Origin: a virus
IMG/VR virus record: IMGVR_UViG_3300037148_000013
Span: 1-28,606 of that record
Length of the DNA: 28,606 bases
Strand: one strand, 5' to 3'
Shown here: positions 14,905 through 22,855 of the stretch, piece by piece
Layout of the letters: each line of letters begins with the position of its first letter
How positions within the stretch are numbered: position 1 is the first letter of the stretch
Position numbers and translations under genes: made by a program
The notes under the pieces: model-generated
The model's database searches: none
What the model saw: only the letters and a program-made list of their open reading frames with translations
Told to the model about the DNA's origin: nothing

Positions 14905-15465
14905 TCAGACCGTCACATCGAAGAAGAAGCTGAGGCTCAGCCCGTCTGGGGTCCCGCTGATCGAGGAGATCACCGGGGCGAAGGCATCCCCGTTCGCGAC
15001 CGTGGGAGGTGTGCCGCAGGCGGTAAATCCAGCCGTGGTCGTAACCGTCAGCGCCGAGAGGCTGGAGACCGCCGAGCCGTTCTGGTTGATCGACATCGTG
15101 GCCGAGGTGGTGCCCCGCACCACGGCATAGACCCCTGCCAACTCGGCCGACTGGCCGGTGGGGATCGGCATGAAGAACCCGGGCAGGAAGTTGGTCGCCC
15201 CCGAAGGCACCGCGAGCGGCCCCGCGACTGAGTAGTTGTGGCAGATCCGCATGGTCTTGGTGAGCACCGTCCACGTCCCAGGCGTCCCGCCTGCCGTGCA
15301 GATCCAGACGATCTTGTTGGTGGGGTCGAAGGCGAAGTCCCCGGTGACGTAGGTGCCCGAGGAGGGCGCTCCGCTGGTGTTCCCAACGTACCGGCCAGCC
15401 GTGCCCGTCAGCGCGGCTCCGACAGCCGGGGTGTCCAGCTCGGTGCCCAGAAACTTGGTGGTCAT
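14905..15465 (-). CDS. Fibre/decoration-like structural protein
   Basis: 186 aa; its ATG directly follows the TAG of the upstream gene (TAGATG). The N-terminal third (GTAGRYVGNTSGAPSSGTYVTGDFAFDPTNKIVWICTAGG) carries the common fibre segment in which a strand-turn motif ends in W.CTAGGTPGTW. The rest is a predicted beta-sandwich with short strands (SAELAGVYAVVRGTTSATMSI) and ends LSLSFFFDVTV. Similar domain styles occur in host-binding or virion decoration proteins. It is one of a run of such genes between portal and capsid. Confidence 0.75.
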   Translation of the reverse strand: MTTKFLGTELDTPAVGAALTGTAGRYVGNTSGAPSSGTYVTGDFAFDPTNKIVWICTAGGTPGTWTVLTKTMRICHNYSVAGPLAVPSGATNFLPGFFMPIPTGQSAELAGVYAVVRGTTSATMSINQNGSAVSSLSALTVTTTAGFTACGTPPTVANGDAFAPVISSISGTPDGLSLSFFFDVTV

Positions 15466-16791
15466 CTAGCCAACGATCACGACGCGGTAAGCATTGCTCG
15501 CGGGAGCCGTGGCGAAGTTGAAGGTGACCACGCTGGTAGAGGTGGCGGTCCAGTCCACCAGCACGAAGTTACCCGAGGCGTCCATGACCGTCACCTGCAC
15601 GTCAGTGGTGCCCAGCGAGTGAGTGACCGCGATGGCGGTGAGCGAGCCGTTGCCGATGCTAGCGGCGTACTTTGCCACTCCCGTGGTGGTGACCTTGCTG
15701 AACTGGACCCAGGTTTCCGAGGTGGTGTCCACGGTCTCCACCAGGCCGGTCATCACCCAGCCGGAGCCGATGTTCGCCGTCCCTTGCTCGGTCATCACGA
15801 ACGCGCCGAGCTGAGTGCTGGCAGAGGCGAAGTCGGTGGGCCGGGACCACGCGCCCGAGGCAGCTACCCAGATGCCGTTCTGGCTGGCCGTCGCCTGCGC
15901 CGTCGCCAGGACACGATCACCAGCGGAGACCGTGATCCCATCAATCGTGAGCAGGCCACCTGTGGCCGGGACAGCCGAGAGGGCGCTGGTGGCTGTCACC
16001 CGCACCGATGGCTTGGCGTCAAGCCCCTGGGCCACGCCGTCCACATACCCCTTGGTCGCCAGGTCAGAGGCCGCCGTTGGGGTGGTGCCGTTCTCGGCTC
16101 GGTAGCCGCCGAGGTTGATGACACCCGTCATGGTGCCGCCCGCTAGCTGCAGGTAGCTCGCCAGGTCGGTCGTGATCGCGGCCAGGATGCCCCGGCCCGA
16201 GATGCCAGAGGAGAGCGCGTACCAGACGGTGCCAACGTAGATCAGGCTCACCGCCTCGCCCGCAGCCACGGTGATGTTGCCCGTCACCGCGAAGTTGTTG
16301 ATGGTCGCTCCGGCACCAGGGGCCAGGGTCAGCGAGACCGACGACAGGTTCAGGACCGTATTGGCCGTAGATACCTGGGGGGTGACCGGCAGGGTGAGTG
16401 TCTGCCCGGAGGTAGAGCCGGTGAAGATGGTCTCCTCGCCTGCCAGCAGGGTCGCGGTAGCCGTCCTCGCCGTGGCGTTGGCCAGCTCAGCCGCGATGGC
16501 CGCCGAGGCCGCCGTCTGGGCCACGCCCTGGACCTTGCCGACCGTCGTGGCGCTGGGCAGGCCGGTTACGTCACCGACCAGGGTGAATGAACTGCCGTCG
16601 AAGTTGAACCAGGCGGTCCCGTTGTAGAACCGGAGCTCCTGGAGCGCGGTGTCGTAGTAGAACTGCCCCGCTGTCGGGCTGCCGGGAGCCGAGGCAAGCT
16701 GGTGTCCGATGGGGTTGCGTAGCTCATTGCTGAGCAGGTCGATGAACGCGGCGAATGAGTCGCCCTGTCCGAGATGCTTGGTAAGGCTCAT
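15466..16791 (-). CDS. Fibre protein, 441 aa, with virion-attachment-like and tip-like domains
   Basis: ATG at 16791 with AGGAG four bases upstream. Residues 29-63 (GHQLASAPGSPTAGQFYYDTALQELRFYNGTAW-type) are a very common phage fibre segment, G(S/T)P..GQ.YY.T....L..YNGTAW. The middle (about 120-375) is Thr/Ala-rich with repeated strands, including YLQLAGGTMTGVINLGGYR and ASDLATKGYVDG, which are fibre-shaft motifs. The last 66 residues (VTHSLGTTDVQVTVMDASGN to YRVVIVG) are a fibre-tip-like domain with an H.LG..DV signature, also found in the neighbouring collagen-like protein. It probably forms a trimeric fibre. Whether it decorates the head or the tail is not decidable from sequence; gene position favours the head. 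Confidence 0.82.
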   Translation of the reverse strand: MSLTKHLGQGDSFAAFIDLLSNELRNPIGHQLASAPGSPTAGQFYYDTALQELRFYNGTAWFNFDGSSFTLVGDVTGLPSATTVGKVQGVAQTAASAAIAAELANATARTATATLLAGEETIFTGSTSGQTLTLPVTPQVSTANTVLNLSSVSLTLAPGAGATINNFAVTGNITVAAGEAVSLIYVGTVWYALSSGISGRGILAAITTDLASYLQLAGGTMTGVINLGGYRAENGTTPTAASDLATKGYVDGVAQGLDAKPSVRVTATSALSAVPATGGLLTIDGITVSAGDRVLATAQATASQNGIWVAASGAWSRPTDFASASTQLGAFVMTEQGTANIGSGWVMTGLVETVDTTSETWVQFSKVTTTGVAKYAASIGNGSLTAIAVTHSLGTTDVQVTVMDASGNFVLVDWTATSTSVVTFNFATAPASNAYRVVIVG

Positions 16792-16806
16792 GCCGCTCCT
16801 AGTTGC

Positions 16807-17385
16807 TCAATTGAGATAAGCCACGCCCCCAAAGGCGCTGGCAAAGCTGATCGTAAGCTCGTTGGCCGAGAGGTAGTCGATGTCGCCGTAGACCGTATCC
16901 CCGCCCGAGTCCACCGTCGTCACGGACGGGTAGCGCCCCAGGTTGTGAGCGATGGTCCAGACCGAGGCGGGCACGTACTGGTCGTAGACGGAGGTGGTGC
17001 CAGGAGGTCCAATCGGCCCGACGCCGCCCTGTGGTCCAGGCGGGCCCTGGCCGGGCATCACCGAGGCCGGTTCGCTGGTGACCAGTGCAAGGTAGTCGCC
17101 GCCGCCCGCAGGCACCGTGATCCAGAGCGGCGGCAAGAAGGCCCCGTTGTAGAAGCGGCTGATCTCGTAGGTCATCCCGACTGGAGTCATCGAGTCCGTA
17201 CACTCCAGGTCCAAAGACCAAGTGCCATCCGAGGCCGACTCGGTGCTGATCCCCGCCGGGTTGATCCCGTAGGTCTCCTCCGACCAGCAGAGCCGCCAGG
17301 GATAGAGCGCGGCGGTCACCTGGACTCCGGCGAGCAGGTTCCCACCTGCATCGATCTCCGTGCCCGTCACCGTGGCCTTGGTCAT
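16807..17385 (-). CDS. Collagen-like fibre protein with Ig-like N-terminus
   Basis: 192 aa; ATGA overlap with the upstream gene. Residues 1-108 are a beta-sandwich that parallels the whole upstream protein (ATVTGTEIDAGGNLLAGVQV; DGTWSLDLECTDSMTPVG; NGAFLPPLWITVPAGGGDYL), of the carboxypeptidase-regulatory/Ig-like style. Residues 114-131 are six Gly-X-Y triplets (GPPGPQGGVGPIGPPG), a trimerising collagen-like stalk. Residues 136-192 form a tip domain (SVWTIAHNLGRYPSVTTVD, then GGVAYLN). This three-part layout is that of a short virion fibre. It was probably formed by fusing a duplicated Ig-like domain to a stalk and tip. Confidence 0.8.
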   Translation of the reverse strand: MTKATVTGTEIDAGGNLLAGVQVTAALYPWRLCWSEETYGINPAGISTESASDGTWSLDLECTDSMTPVGMTYEISRFYNGAFLPPLWITVPAGGGDYLALVTSEPASVMPGQGPPGPQGGVGPIGPPGTTSVYDQYVPASVWTIAHNLGRYPSVTTVDSGGDTVYGDIDYLSANELTISFASAFGGVAYLN

Positions 17386-17705
17386 GGCGCACTGGTGAGC
17401 AGCGACAGGTAGTTGCCGCCTCCGCTTGGGACGGTGATATAGGCCACGGGCAGGAAGGCACCATCGGCAAATCGCTGGATCATGTAGACCTCACCCGAAG
17501 GCGTCATCAGGTCTGTGCGCTCCAGCGACAGCGACCACGTGCCGTTGCTGGCCGAGTAGGTGGTCAGCGGCAGGTTCGGGTCAACGTCATCGGGCCCAGG
17601 CTCGTCCACCACCACGCTCGGGGTGAGCGTGGCGATCACCTGGACTCCTCCGAGCGGGTTGCCGCTGGCGTCGATCTCCGTGCCGGTCACCGTCGCAGTT
17701 GACAC
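17382..17705 (-). CDS. Ig-like/carboxypeptidase-regulatory-like virion protein
   Basis: 107 aa. I place the start at GTG 17705 rather than GTG 17711 because GAGG lies five bases upstream and the resulting MSTATVTGTEIDASGN aligns residue for residue with the start of the downstream paralogue (MTKATVTGTEIDAGGN). It continues GTWSLSLERTDLMTPSGE and FADGAFLPVAYITVPSGGG. This is a single beta-sandwich domain with no stalk. It may be a capsid decoration or the base of the neighbouring collagen-like fibre. Confidence 0.75.
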   Translation of the reverse strand: MSTATVTGTEIDASGNPLGGVQVIATLTPSVVVDEPGPDDVDPNLPLTTYSASNGTWSLSLERTDLMTPSGEVYMIQRFADGAFLPVAYITVPSGGGNYLSLLTSAP

Positions 17706-17721
17706 GCTCACCTCGGCTTGA

Positions 17722-17768
17722 GGGCGGGGCCGTCACCAGCTATTGGGGAACTGGCTTCGACCCCGCCC
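17722..17768 (-). repeat. Intergenic stem-loop (8-bp GC stem with inner CCAG/CTGG pairing)
   Basis: GGGCGGGG at 17722-17729 pairs with CCCCGCCC at 17761-17768, and CCAG (17735-17738) with CTGG (17751-17754) inside. It occupies one of the few gaps in the head region, between two structural genes, and could modulate readthrough or mRNA stability. No T-run follows. Confidence 0.5.
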
Positions 17769-17781
17769 GAGTGCAGTGTTC

Positions 17782-18165
17782 CTACTGGAGTTCGACCTCC
17801 AGGACGGCACCGACAGCCAGGACGCCCCCGGTCCCGGTGTGAGTCACCTCCAACTCGAAGGTGTCCCCGGTCTGGACCTGCTGGTCCGCGCTGGCCAGAG
17901 TGAAGTCCACCGGAACCTCCTTAACCAGCGCAGTCGCTCCCAGCGATAGGGTGCCCAGCGCGGCCACGGACGATCCCGCCCGGAACTGGGTCACGGTCAG
18001 GGTGGCGAAGTTGGTCGCGCCCTGAGCCGACGCGGTGGCAGCCGGGATCAGGTGGATGCGGAACACCGCCGAGTCGAGCTCACCGACCGGAACCTCGAAC
18101 AGCTCCTCGGTCCAGTCAGTGCCCGCCGCGACAGCGGCTAGCGTGTAGGGATAAGTACCGCTCAC
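17782..18165 (-). CDS. Beta-rich virion protein, possible head decoration
   Basis: 127 aa. GTG at 18165 overlaps the previous stop as GTGA and gives MSGTYPYTLAAVAAGTDWTEELFEVP. The remainder (SAVFRIHLIPAATASAQGATNFATLTVTQFRAG, DTFELEVTHTGTGGVLAVGAVLEVEL) is strand-rich and Ala/Thr/Val-dominated. The pattern of an extended N-terminus, a lipid-free beta sandwich and an L..GTLSLGATALV segment recalls actinophage proteins of unknown function near portal genes. No named family; a decoration role is inferred from place and composition. Confidence 0.7.
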   Translation of the reverse strand: MSGTYPYTLAAVAAGTDWTEELFEVPVGELDSAVFRIHLIPAATASAQGATNFATLTVTQFRAGSSVAALGTLSLGATALVKEVPVDFTLASADQQVQTGDTFELEVTHTGTGGVLAVGAVLEVELQ

Positions 18166-18458
18166 TGTTCGTTCTCCTCGATTTGACAGCCAGCTCTGCA
18201 AACGTAGCCGCCCGCTGGATGGGCAAGCCCGACGTGCCTATGAGGTCTGGCGCAGGAAGAGTCCAGGCAGTCGCCCGCATAGCCTCCGCAAGTGCCACAC
18301 CTCACCATATCGCGGTCGTTGACCCAGGGCCAGATCACGTCGCCTGGCCGGATCTCCTCTCCCGCTCCAGGTGGATGGGTGAGGGTCAGAGCGACCTTGC
18401 CGCAGGGGGGCAGGCCGCCCAGGCTATCACCAGCCAGATGAAGTAGATCCACACGCAC
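18162..18458 (-). CDS. Small zinc-binding-type protein
   Basis: 98 aa; GTG at 18458 has GAGGTG seven bases upstream. The C-terminal half has CGTCGGYAGDCLDSSC and YVCRAGC, two cysteine clusters able to bind zinc, with a His-rich stretch (RPHRHVGLAH) between. The N-terminal half has a PPGAGEEIRPGDVIWPWV strand-turn segment. It sits between portal and virion-surface genes. No function can be named. Confidence 0.7.
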   Translation of the reverse strand: MRVDLLHLAGDSLGGLPPCGKVALTLTHPPGAGEEIRPGDVIWPWVNDRDMVRCGTCGGYAGDCLDSSCARPHRHVGLAHPAGGYVCRAGCQIEENEQ

Positions 18459-18470
18459 TATCGCACACCT

Positions 18471-20789
18471 CTACCCGGAACTGCCATCCGCCGTGTCCGC
18501 AGAGGAGGTCGTGGCCGAGTCGTAACTGGGGGCGAAGGTGATGGTGCCGTTGGGGTGCTCAGAGTCAGCCCACTCGTCGGCGGTCTCCAGGTCCACGGTC
18601 TGGCCGTCCCGCGAGGCGCACATCTCGTCCACATCGCCGTCGTAGACCAGAGTGCTCGGAACGCTGGCCTGGGCATAGCTCGAGAGAGACCCGGCGTTGT
18701 AGGCGGTACTCATCTCCGTTCGGGCCACTCGCTCAGCCTGCCAGTCGGTCGCTCCCTGCATCACGTCCATAAGGCTGGAGGTCACGCCCAGGTCAGCGTT
18801 GCCATTCACGGCATCCAGGGCGGTGCCACCGACCTCGATGGTCTTAGTCACCACATCCGAGATCGCATCGATCTGGGTATCAGCGATGGTCGAGACCGAG
18901 CGCAGACGGGCAGCCATGAGCGGCAGCCGCTTAGCGACCTCAGGGTCAAGGTGGCCCGAGCCGGGAAGGGTAGGCGCAGCGAGACCGAGCGAAGCCTTGG
19001 TCCCGACCACCCGAGAGCTCGAAGCCGCCCCAGCGGTGAACCCAGTGCCTCGCACCGTCCCCAGGGCAGCGGCCAGGGGCGACTGGTCCTCCAGCAGCGT
19101 AGCGACGGCAGCGCGGCGCTCGTCAGCGTCCTTGATCGCCAGCAGCTTCGCCACCGCAGCCGCGCTTAGAGCGGGTGCCAGGAACGCCCTCATGCCTTCA
19201 GCCACCAGGCGCTTGGCTCGCACCTTCTGCGCTCCCCAGAGTCGGGCCTTATCCGCTACCAGGGCATGACCCGGCACCACGGCCTTGGTCTCGATCACTG
19301 GGCGGTGGGCCCTCACTCGCTGGAAGGGCGACGGCGCAGCCTTAGTCCCGATGCCCCGCTTCACCGCAGCGGCTCGGACCTCCCGTACCCAGGCATCGCG
19401 CTCCATCTGGGCTCGCTCCTCTGGCGTGATCACCGACTTCATGTCCAGCAGCTTGAGCACCGGCTTGCCCACGGGCGCTCCCTCACCAGGCGTCTCAGGA
19501 CTGGCAGGCGCAACCGGAGCCGGTGGAGCGGGCGGGTTGAGGATCGCATCGGCGTTCGCATCGGCTATCGCCCCGAAGTCAGCCAGCGGAGTGATCACCA
19601 GCAGGTTCGAGAGCACCAGCACCTCGCCAGCCTTATTCGGAAGCGGCTCTGCACCCACGTAGACCCGCACCTCGTCCAGCGTGAAGCCCGCAGCCAGCAT
19701 CAGCCCTGCATTAGTCAGCTTGTCGGTGTCGTCCTCGAAGTTCCGCCGCTCGTACTGGAGCGTCCAGTCAGGCTCGTAGAGGTCCACGAGCGGCTGGAGC
19801 CCGACTTCCCAGCGCTTGAACTTGGGCTCCATCGTCTCGGTCTCGAAGGTCTCGTCCGCGTCCTCGGCCTTGTACTGGGCGTTCTCCAGGATGCCGATCT
19901 TCGGCCCCGGCACTCCCCAGACGGCCAGGATCGTGTCGCGCTTGCCCTTATCGAGGTTCACCAGGTCGAGGTTCTTCATCCCCTCAGCGATGGGGGTGTA
20001 GTGCAGGCCCTTCGAGAGAATGGCCGTCCTGATCCTGTTCTGGTCATCCCGATTGCTGGCCTGCCACTCCCGCTTCAGCCGGTCGAACTCCTCGTTGCTC
20101 AGATAGTCATCGGTCTCCAGGACGCCCGTGATCTTCCCGCCCGACCTCCAATAAGCGAACTCGGTCCGGTCCATCGCATCCTTGGTATCGAGCAGCATGG
20201 TCATGGCCTCGATGTTGCCCATGCCGTAGTAGGTGTCGGTCGGGTTCGGCAGCTTGATATGGATCACTTCGTCGGCGTCGTAGGGCACCAGGATCTGACC
20301 CGGCAGGCCGAGCCCGGAGGTCGAGCCGTTCACGTCGTAGACGTAGCCCTTAACGTAGTTCACCGGGTCGGGGATGACCCGCATATTGGCCGGGTTCGGC
20401 AGGTACATCTCCCGAGGTCGCCCATAGGCGTCCCGCTCCTCCAGGGTGATGTAGACGTTCCCGGTCAGCTCCAAGTACAGCTCGGCCAGCTCCCAGAAGG
20501 AGAAGCCGTCCTGCACCGGGTTCGGCTGGGCGAGGAGCTGGAGCAGCGGGTTGTTGGGGTCCACCACCGGCTCGTCATCGTTGGTGGTGTCGATGAGCTG
20601 CTTGGTATTGCTGGCGAAGTAGTAGGCGATCAGGCTGGCGCAGGCATTCACCCAGGGAGTCTTGAACGCCCTCAGGTACGAGGAGTAATCCCGGTACTTC
20701 GACTGGACCTGAAACGCCTGGAGCGTGTTGGGGACGGATGCCTGCTGAGAGCGGTCGGCCTTCGCCTCAAGCCGGATCGGAAGGCTCAT
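18471..20789 (-). CDS. Portal protein fused to a MuF-like minor head domain
   Basis: 772 aa; TGATG overlap with the upstream gene. Residues 1-415 are an HK97-type portal: SYLRAFKTPWVNACASLIA (38-56), WELAELYLELTGNVYI (99-114), a DEVIHIKLPNPTDTYYGMGN clip/stem segment (173-192), and VWGVPGPKIGILENAQYKAEDA (290-311), the typical portal motif before the C-terminal helices. Residues 418-440 are a Pro-rich linker. After a helical region, residues 684-757 look like a Mu gpF/SPP1 gp7 minor head domain (ERVARTEMSTAYNAG; DGDVDEMCASRDGQTV; HPNGTITFAPSYD). Portal rings are the dodecameric DNA gate; MuF proteins are injected or internal head proteins. The two are usually separate genes. Confidence 0.93.
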   Translation of the reverse strand: MSLPIRLEAKADRSQQASVPNTLQAFQVQSKYRDYSSYLRAFKTPWVNACASLIAYYFASNTKQLIDTTNDDEPVVDPNNPLLQLLAQPNPVQDGFSFWELAELYLELTGNVYITLEERDAYGRPREMYLPNPANMRVIPDPVNYVKGYVYDVNGSTSGLGLPGQILVPYDADEVIHIKLPNPTDTYYGMGNIEAMTMLLDTKDAMDRTEFAYWRSGGKITGVLETDDYLSNEEFDRLKREWQASNRDDQNRIRTAILSKGLHYTPIAEGMKNLDLVNLDKGKRDTILAVWGVPGPKIGILENAQYKAEDADETFETETMEPKFKRWEVGLQPLVDLYEPDWTLQYERRNFEDDTDKLTNAGLMLAAGFTLDEVRVYVGAEPLPNKAGEVLVLSNLLVITPLADFGAIADANADAILNPPAPPAPVAPASPETPGEGAPVGKPVLKLLDMKSVITPEERAQMERDAWVREVRAAAVKRGIGTKAAPSPFQRVRAHRPVIETKAVVPGHALVADKARLWGAQKVRAKRLVAEGMRAFLAPALSAAAVAKLLAIKDADERRAAVATLLEDQSPLAAALGTVRGTGFTAGAASSSRVVGTKASLGLAAPTLPGSGHLDPEVAKRLPLMAARLRSVSTIADTQIDAISDVVTKTIEVGGTALDAVNGNADLGVTSSLMDVMQGATDWQAERVARTEMSTAYNAGSLSSYAQASVPSTLVYDGDVDEMCASRDGQTVDLETADEWADSEHPNGTITFAPSYDSATTSSADTADGSSG

Positions 20790-21214
20790 CAGGCCCTAAG
20801 CATGGACGTATCCATCGGCCTCTGCACAGTCTCGTAAGGCGGGCGGGCCCATCCTGACGGCCAGACGAACCCCCACTTCGTCCACTCGGAGTGCGCCAGG
20901 CAGTAGCTCTTGGCTGCCACGCTCGGCTCGGGGTCAGACTCACCACGGTGGTTGCGGTGCTCCGGGTCGCCCTCCAGCCAGCGCACCACCTCCTCGACCG
21001 GGCGGCGCTGCCCAGCGATCAGCCTGTCCTCGGTAACCACCTGCATCGAGCTCACCTTCGTCTTACCTCGGAGGTTCACATACCGGAGATGGACCAGCAG
21101 GTCGCCTTCGGGCGTATAGGCCGCCTGCAGGTTGATGTTCGCGGGCGGGTTGGGCAGTCCCAGGAAGGCCAGGTCGCGGAAGACGATGCGGCTCACTTCG
21201 CCTGGGTTGATCAC
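20789..21214 (-). CDS. Hypothetical protein between terminase and portal
   Basis: 141 aa. GTG at 21214 is chosen because GAGGAG lies six bases upstream and upstream in-frame sequence is Arg-rich shadow of the terminase gene. The first 85 residues look like a small alpha-beta domain (VSRIVFRDLAFLGLPNPPANINLQAAY, DLLVHLRYVNLRGKTKVSSM). The C-terminus has conserved-looking aromatic segments (YCLAHSEWTKWGFVWPSGW). Not recognised. Its place suggests a role in packaging or portal assembly. Confidence 0.75.
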   Translation of the reverse strand: MINPGEVSRIVFRDLAFLGLPNPPANINLQAAYTPEGDLLVHLRYVNLRGKTKVSSMQVVTEDRLIAGQRRPVEEVVRWLEGDPEHRNHRGESDPEPSVAAKSYCLAHSEWTKWGFVWPSGWARPPYETVQRPMDTSMLRA

Positions 21215-21254
21215 TCGGTGCTCCTCAGGGTTCGGGAAGCGCGCCGAGAGCGTA

Positions 21255-22805
21255 TCACTCCCAGCCGCCTCGCCTGGTAGGTGACGCCTCGCCCATCGGT
21301 CGCCAGTTCCCTCGGGTCTCCTCCTCGGTGCCACCGATCCTGATGCCAGCCGAGATCGCCGGGGCGCAAGCCATGATGACCGCATCAGCCCGGTCGGTCG
21401 AGCGCTTCAGCCGTGACCTGATCTGGTCCTTGCTCTCGATCTGGATGTGGCCCGAGCTGGTTGTCTTCCAAGTGGGGGCGACCAGCTCTGCCAGCAGGAA
21501 GTCGTCGGGCGGCAGGGCCAGCAGCGCTCCACCCTTCTGGTCCGGGTCCAGCATCTCGCGCATCGCCCACCACGCTCCGGCCCTGGCGTTCAGGAAGGCC
21601 AGCTCGCCACTCCGGTCGCGCCAGCCGGTGCGCTCAGAGGCATTAAACGGCACCACCGCCAGCCCGTCCTCCCTCAGCCTGTCCACCACACCCGCACCGA
21701 TCCCGATCACGTCCACCACCGCCTTGGCCTTCGGGTCGTTCCTCAGCAGCCGAGCCAGCACGCCCGTGATCTGCATGGTGTCCGCCCCAGGGACAGCGGT
21801 GAGCTCCCCGACGTAGGGCCACTGCTTACGGGCGAGGATAGTCTCGTCGCCTCCACCTCTCGCTATGTCAGCGCCCAGGATCAGCGGCTCAGCCGGGTCG
21901 GGCCAGGTAGTCTCCCAGCGCAGCATCGCCGCCTCCACCCAGGCCAGCGGGATCACCGAGTCCACGGCGTCAGCGGCGAAGTTGCCGAGCACCCGGTTCT
22001 GGAACACCGCCGACTGCTCACCGAAGTCGCGGCGCATGTCGTCTACCCATTCCTTGCTGACCCGCCCAGCCGCCATCGCCTCCTCCAGACTCACGTGGCG
22101 GGCCCACCAGCGTTCCTTGCCTGGCTTCCGGGCGTGGATGTCGTAGAAGGTGCCCACCGGCTTACCCGGAGTCGAGATCGCCAGGCACCACGCCTCGCTG
22201 GCGGTGTCGGGCCCAGCCCCGGCGAAGGCACCCTCGATGGACTCCCACGTCTTGGGGCCGATCATCTTGGCCTCGTCCAGCACGTAGAGCAGGTAGTCGG
22301 CATGAGCTCCCTCGATGGCTTCCGGCTCATCAGGGGAAGCGGAGAAGGCCGCACCGTGGCCAAGCTGGAGGTTCCGCTTCAGCAGCTCCGAGTGCGGGTC
22401 GAACGGTGGCCGGCCGATCTTCCCCCAGTCCAGCAGGCGGGCCCACTTGTGGACCTCGGGCCAGAGGTACTGCGCGAGCTGGAGCCACTGGCTGGCGGTG
22501 GTCGGGATCTTCCAGTCGAGGTGCTGCTCCTCTCGGGTCAGGGCGAACGCCTCGATGGCGATGGAGGCGATGGTGGACTTCCCCAGGCCGTGCGGACCTC
22601 TAACCGCCACCCGCTGACGGGCACACAGCGCATCGAGGATCTCGTCCTGGTACGGGGACAGACTCTTTCCCTCGGGCCAGCGGATGCAGTCATGGGCGAA
22701 GGCGGTGAAGTCGTAGAAGTACCGCTCCAGCCGGAAGCGGTGGATCAGGGGCGGGGCGCTCCGGTCGATCAGCTTCGTCCACGTCCCGCCCAGGGCAGCG
22801 GTCAC
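21255..22805 (-). CDS. terL: Terminase large subunit (TerL), packaging ATPase and nuclease
   Basis: 516 aa from GTG at 22805. The ATPase domain has Walker A GPHGLGKST (70-78), Walker B YVLDEA (174-179; Asp177, Glu178) and a coupling-type STPG (211-214). The RNase H-fold nuclease domain has acidic positions at ILGADIARGGGDE (Asp313, Asp320), VVDVIGIGAGVVD (Asp365) and STDRADAVI (Asp471 or Asp474). TerL docks on the portal, pumps DNA into the prohead and cuts the concatemer. Length and motif order are normal. No usable Shine-Dalgarno precedes the GTG; a 13-codon frame ends over it (GTGA), so translation may be coupled. Confidence 0.96.
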   Translation of the reverse strand: MTAALGGTWTKLIDRSAPPLIHRFRLERYFYDFTAFAHDCIRWPEGKSLSPYQDEILDALCARQRVAVRGPHGLGKSTIASIAIEAFALTREEQHLDWKIPTTASQWLQLAQYLWPEVHKWARLLDWGKIGRPPFDPHSELLKRNLQLGHGAAFSASPDEPEAIEGAHADYLLYVLDEAKMIGPKTWESIEGAFAGAGPDTASEAWCLAISTPGKPVGTFYDIHARKPGKERWWARHVSLEEAMAAGRVSKEWVDDMRRDFGEQSAVFQNRVLGNFAADAVDSVIPLAWVEAAMLRWETTWPDPAEPLILGADIARGGGDETILARKQWPYVGELTAVPGADTMQITGVLARLLRNDPKAKAVVDVIGIGAGVVDRLREDGLAVVPFNASERTGWRDRSGELAFLNARAGAWWAMREMLDPDQKGGALLALPPDDFLLAELVAPTWKTTSSGHIQIESKDQIRSRLKRSTDRADAVIMACAPAISAGIRIGGTEEETRGNWRPMGEASPTRRGGWE

Positions 22806-22843
22806 TTCGAAACGCCCTGCCGTATAACCGTTGTCGTCCGCAT
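22802..22843 (-). other. 13-codon mini-ORF overlapping the terL start
   Basis: ATG at 22843 reads MRTTTVIRQGVSK and stops with TGA overlapping the terL GTG (GTGA). It fills the 50-bp gap before terL. It has no clear ribosome site. It may only be a chance frame, or a translational coupler for the poorly equipped terL start. Confidence 0.25.
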
Positions 22844-22855
22844 ACGCTTATACGC

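Noticed and set aside
19266-20837. 523-codon plus-strand open frame opposite the portal gene
   Set aside because: Low-complexity His/Leu/Val-rich shadow of the portal codons; no ribosome site or motifs.
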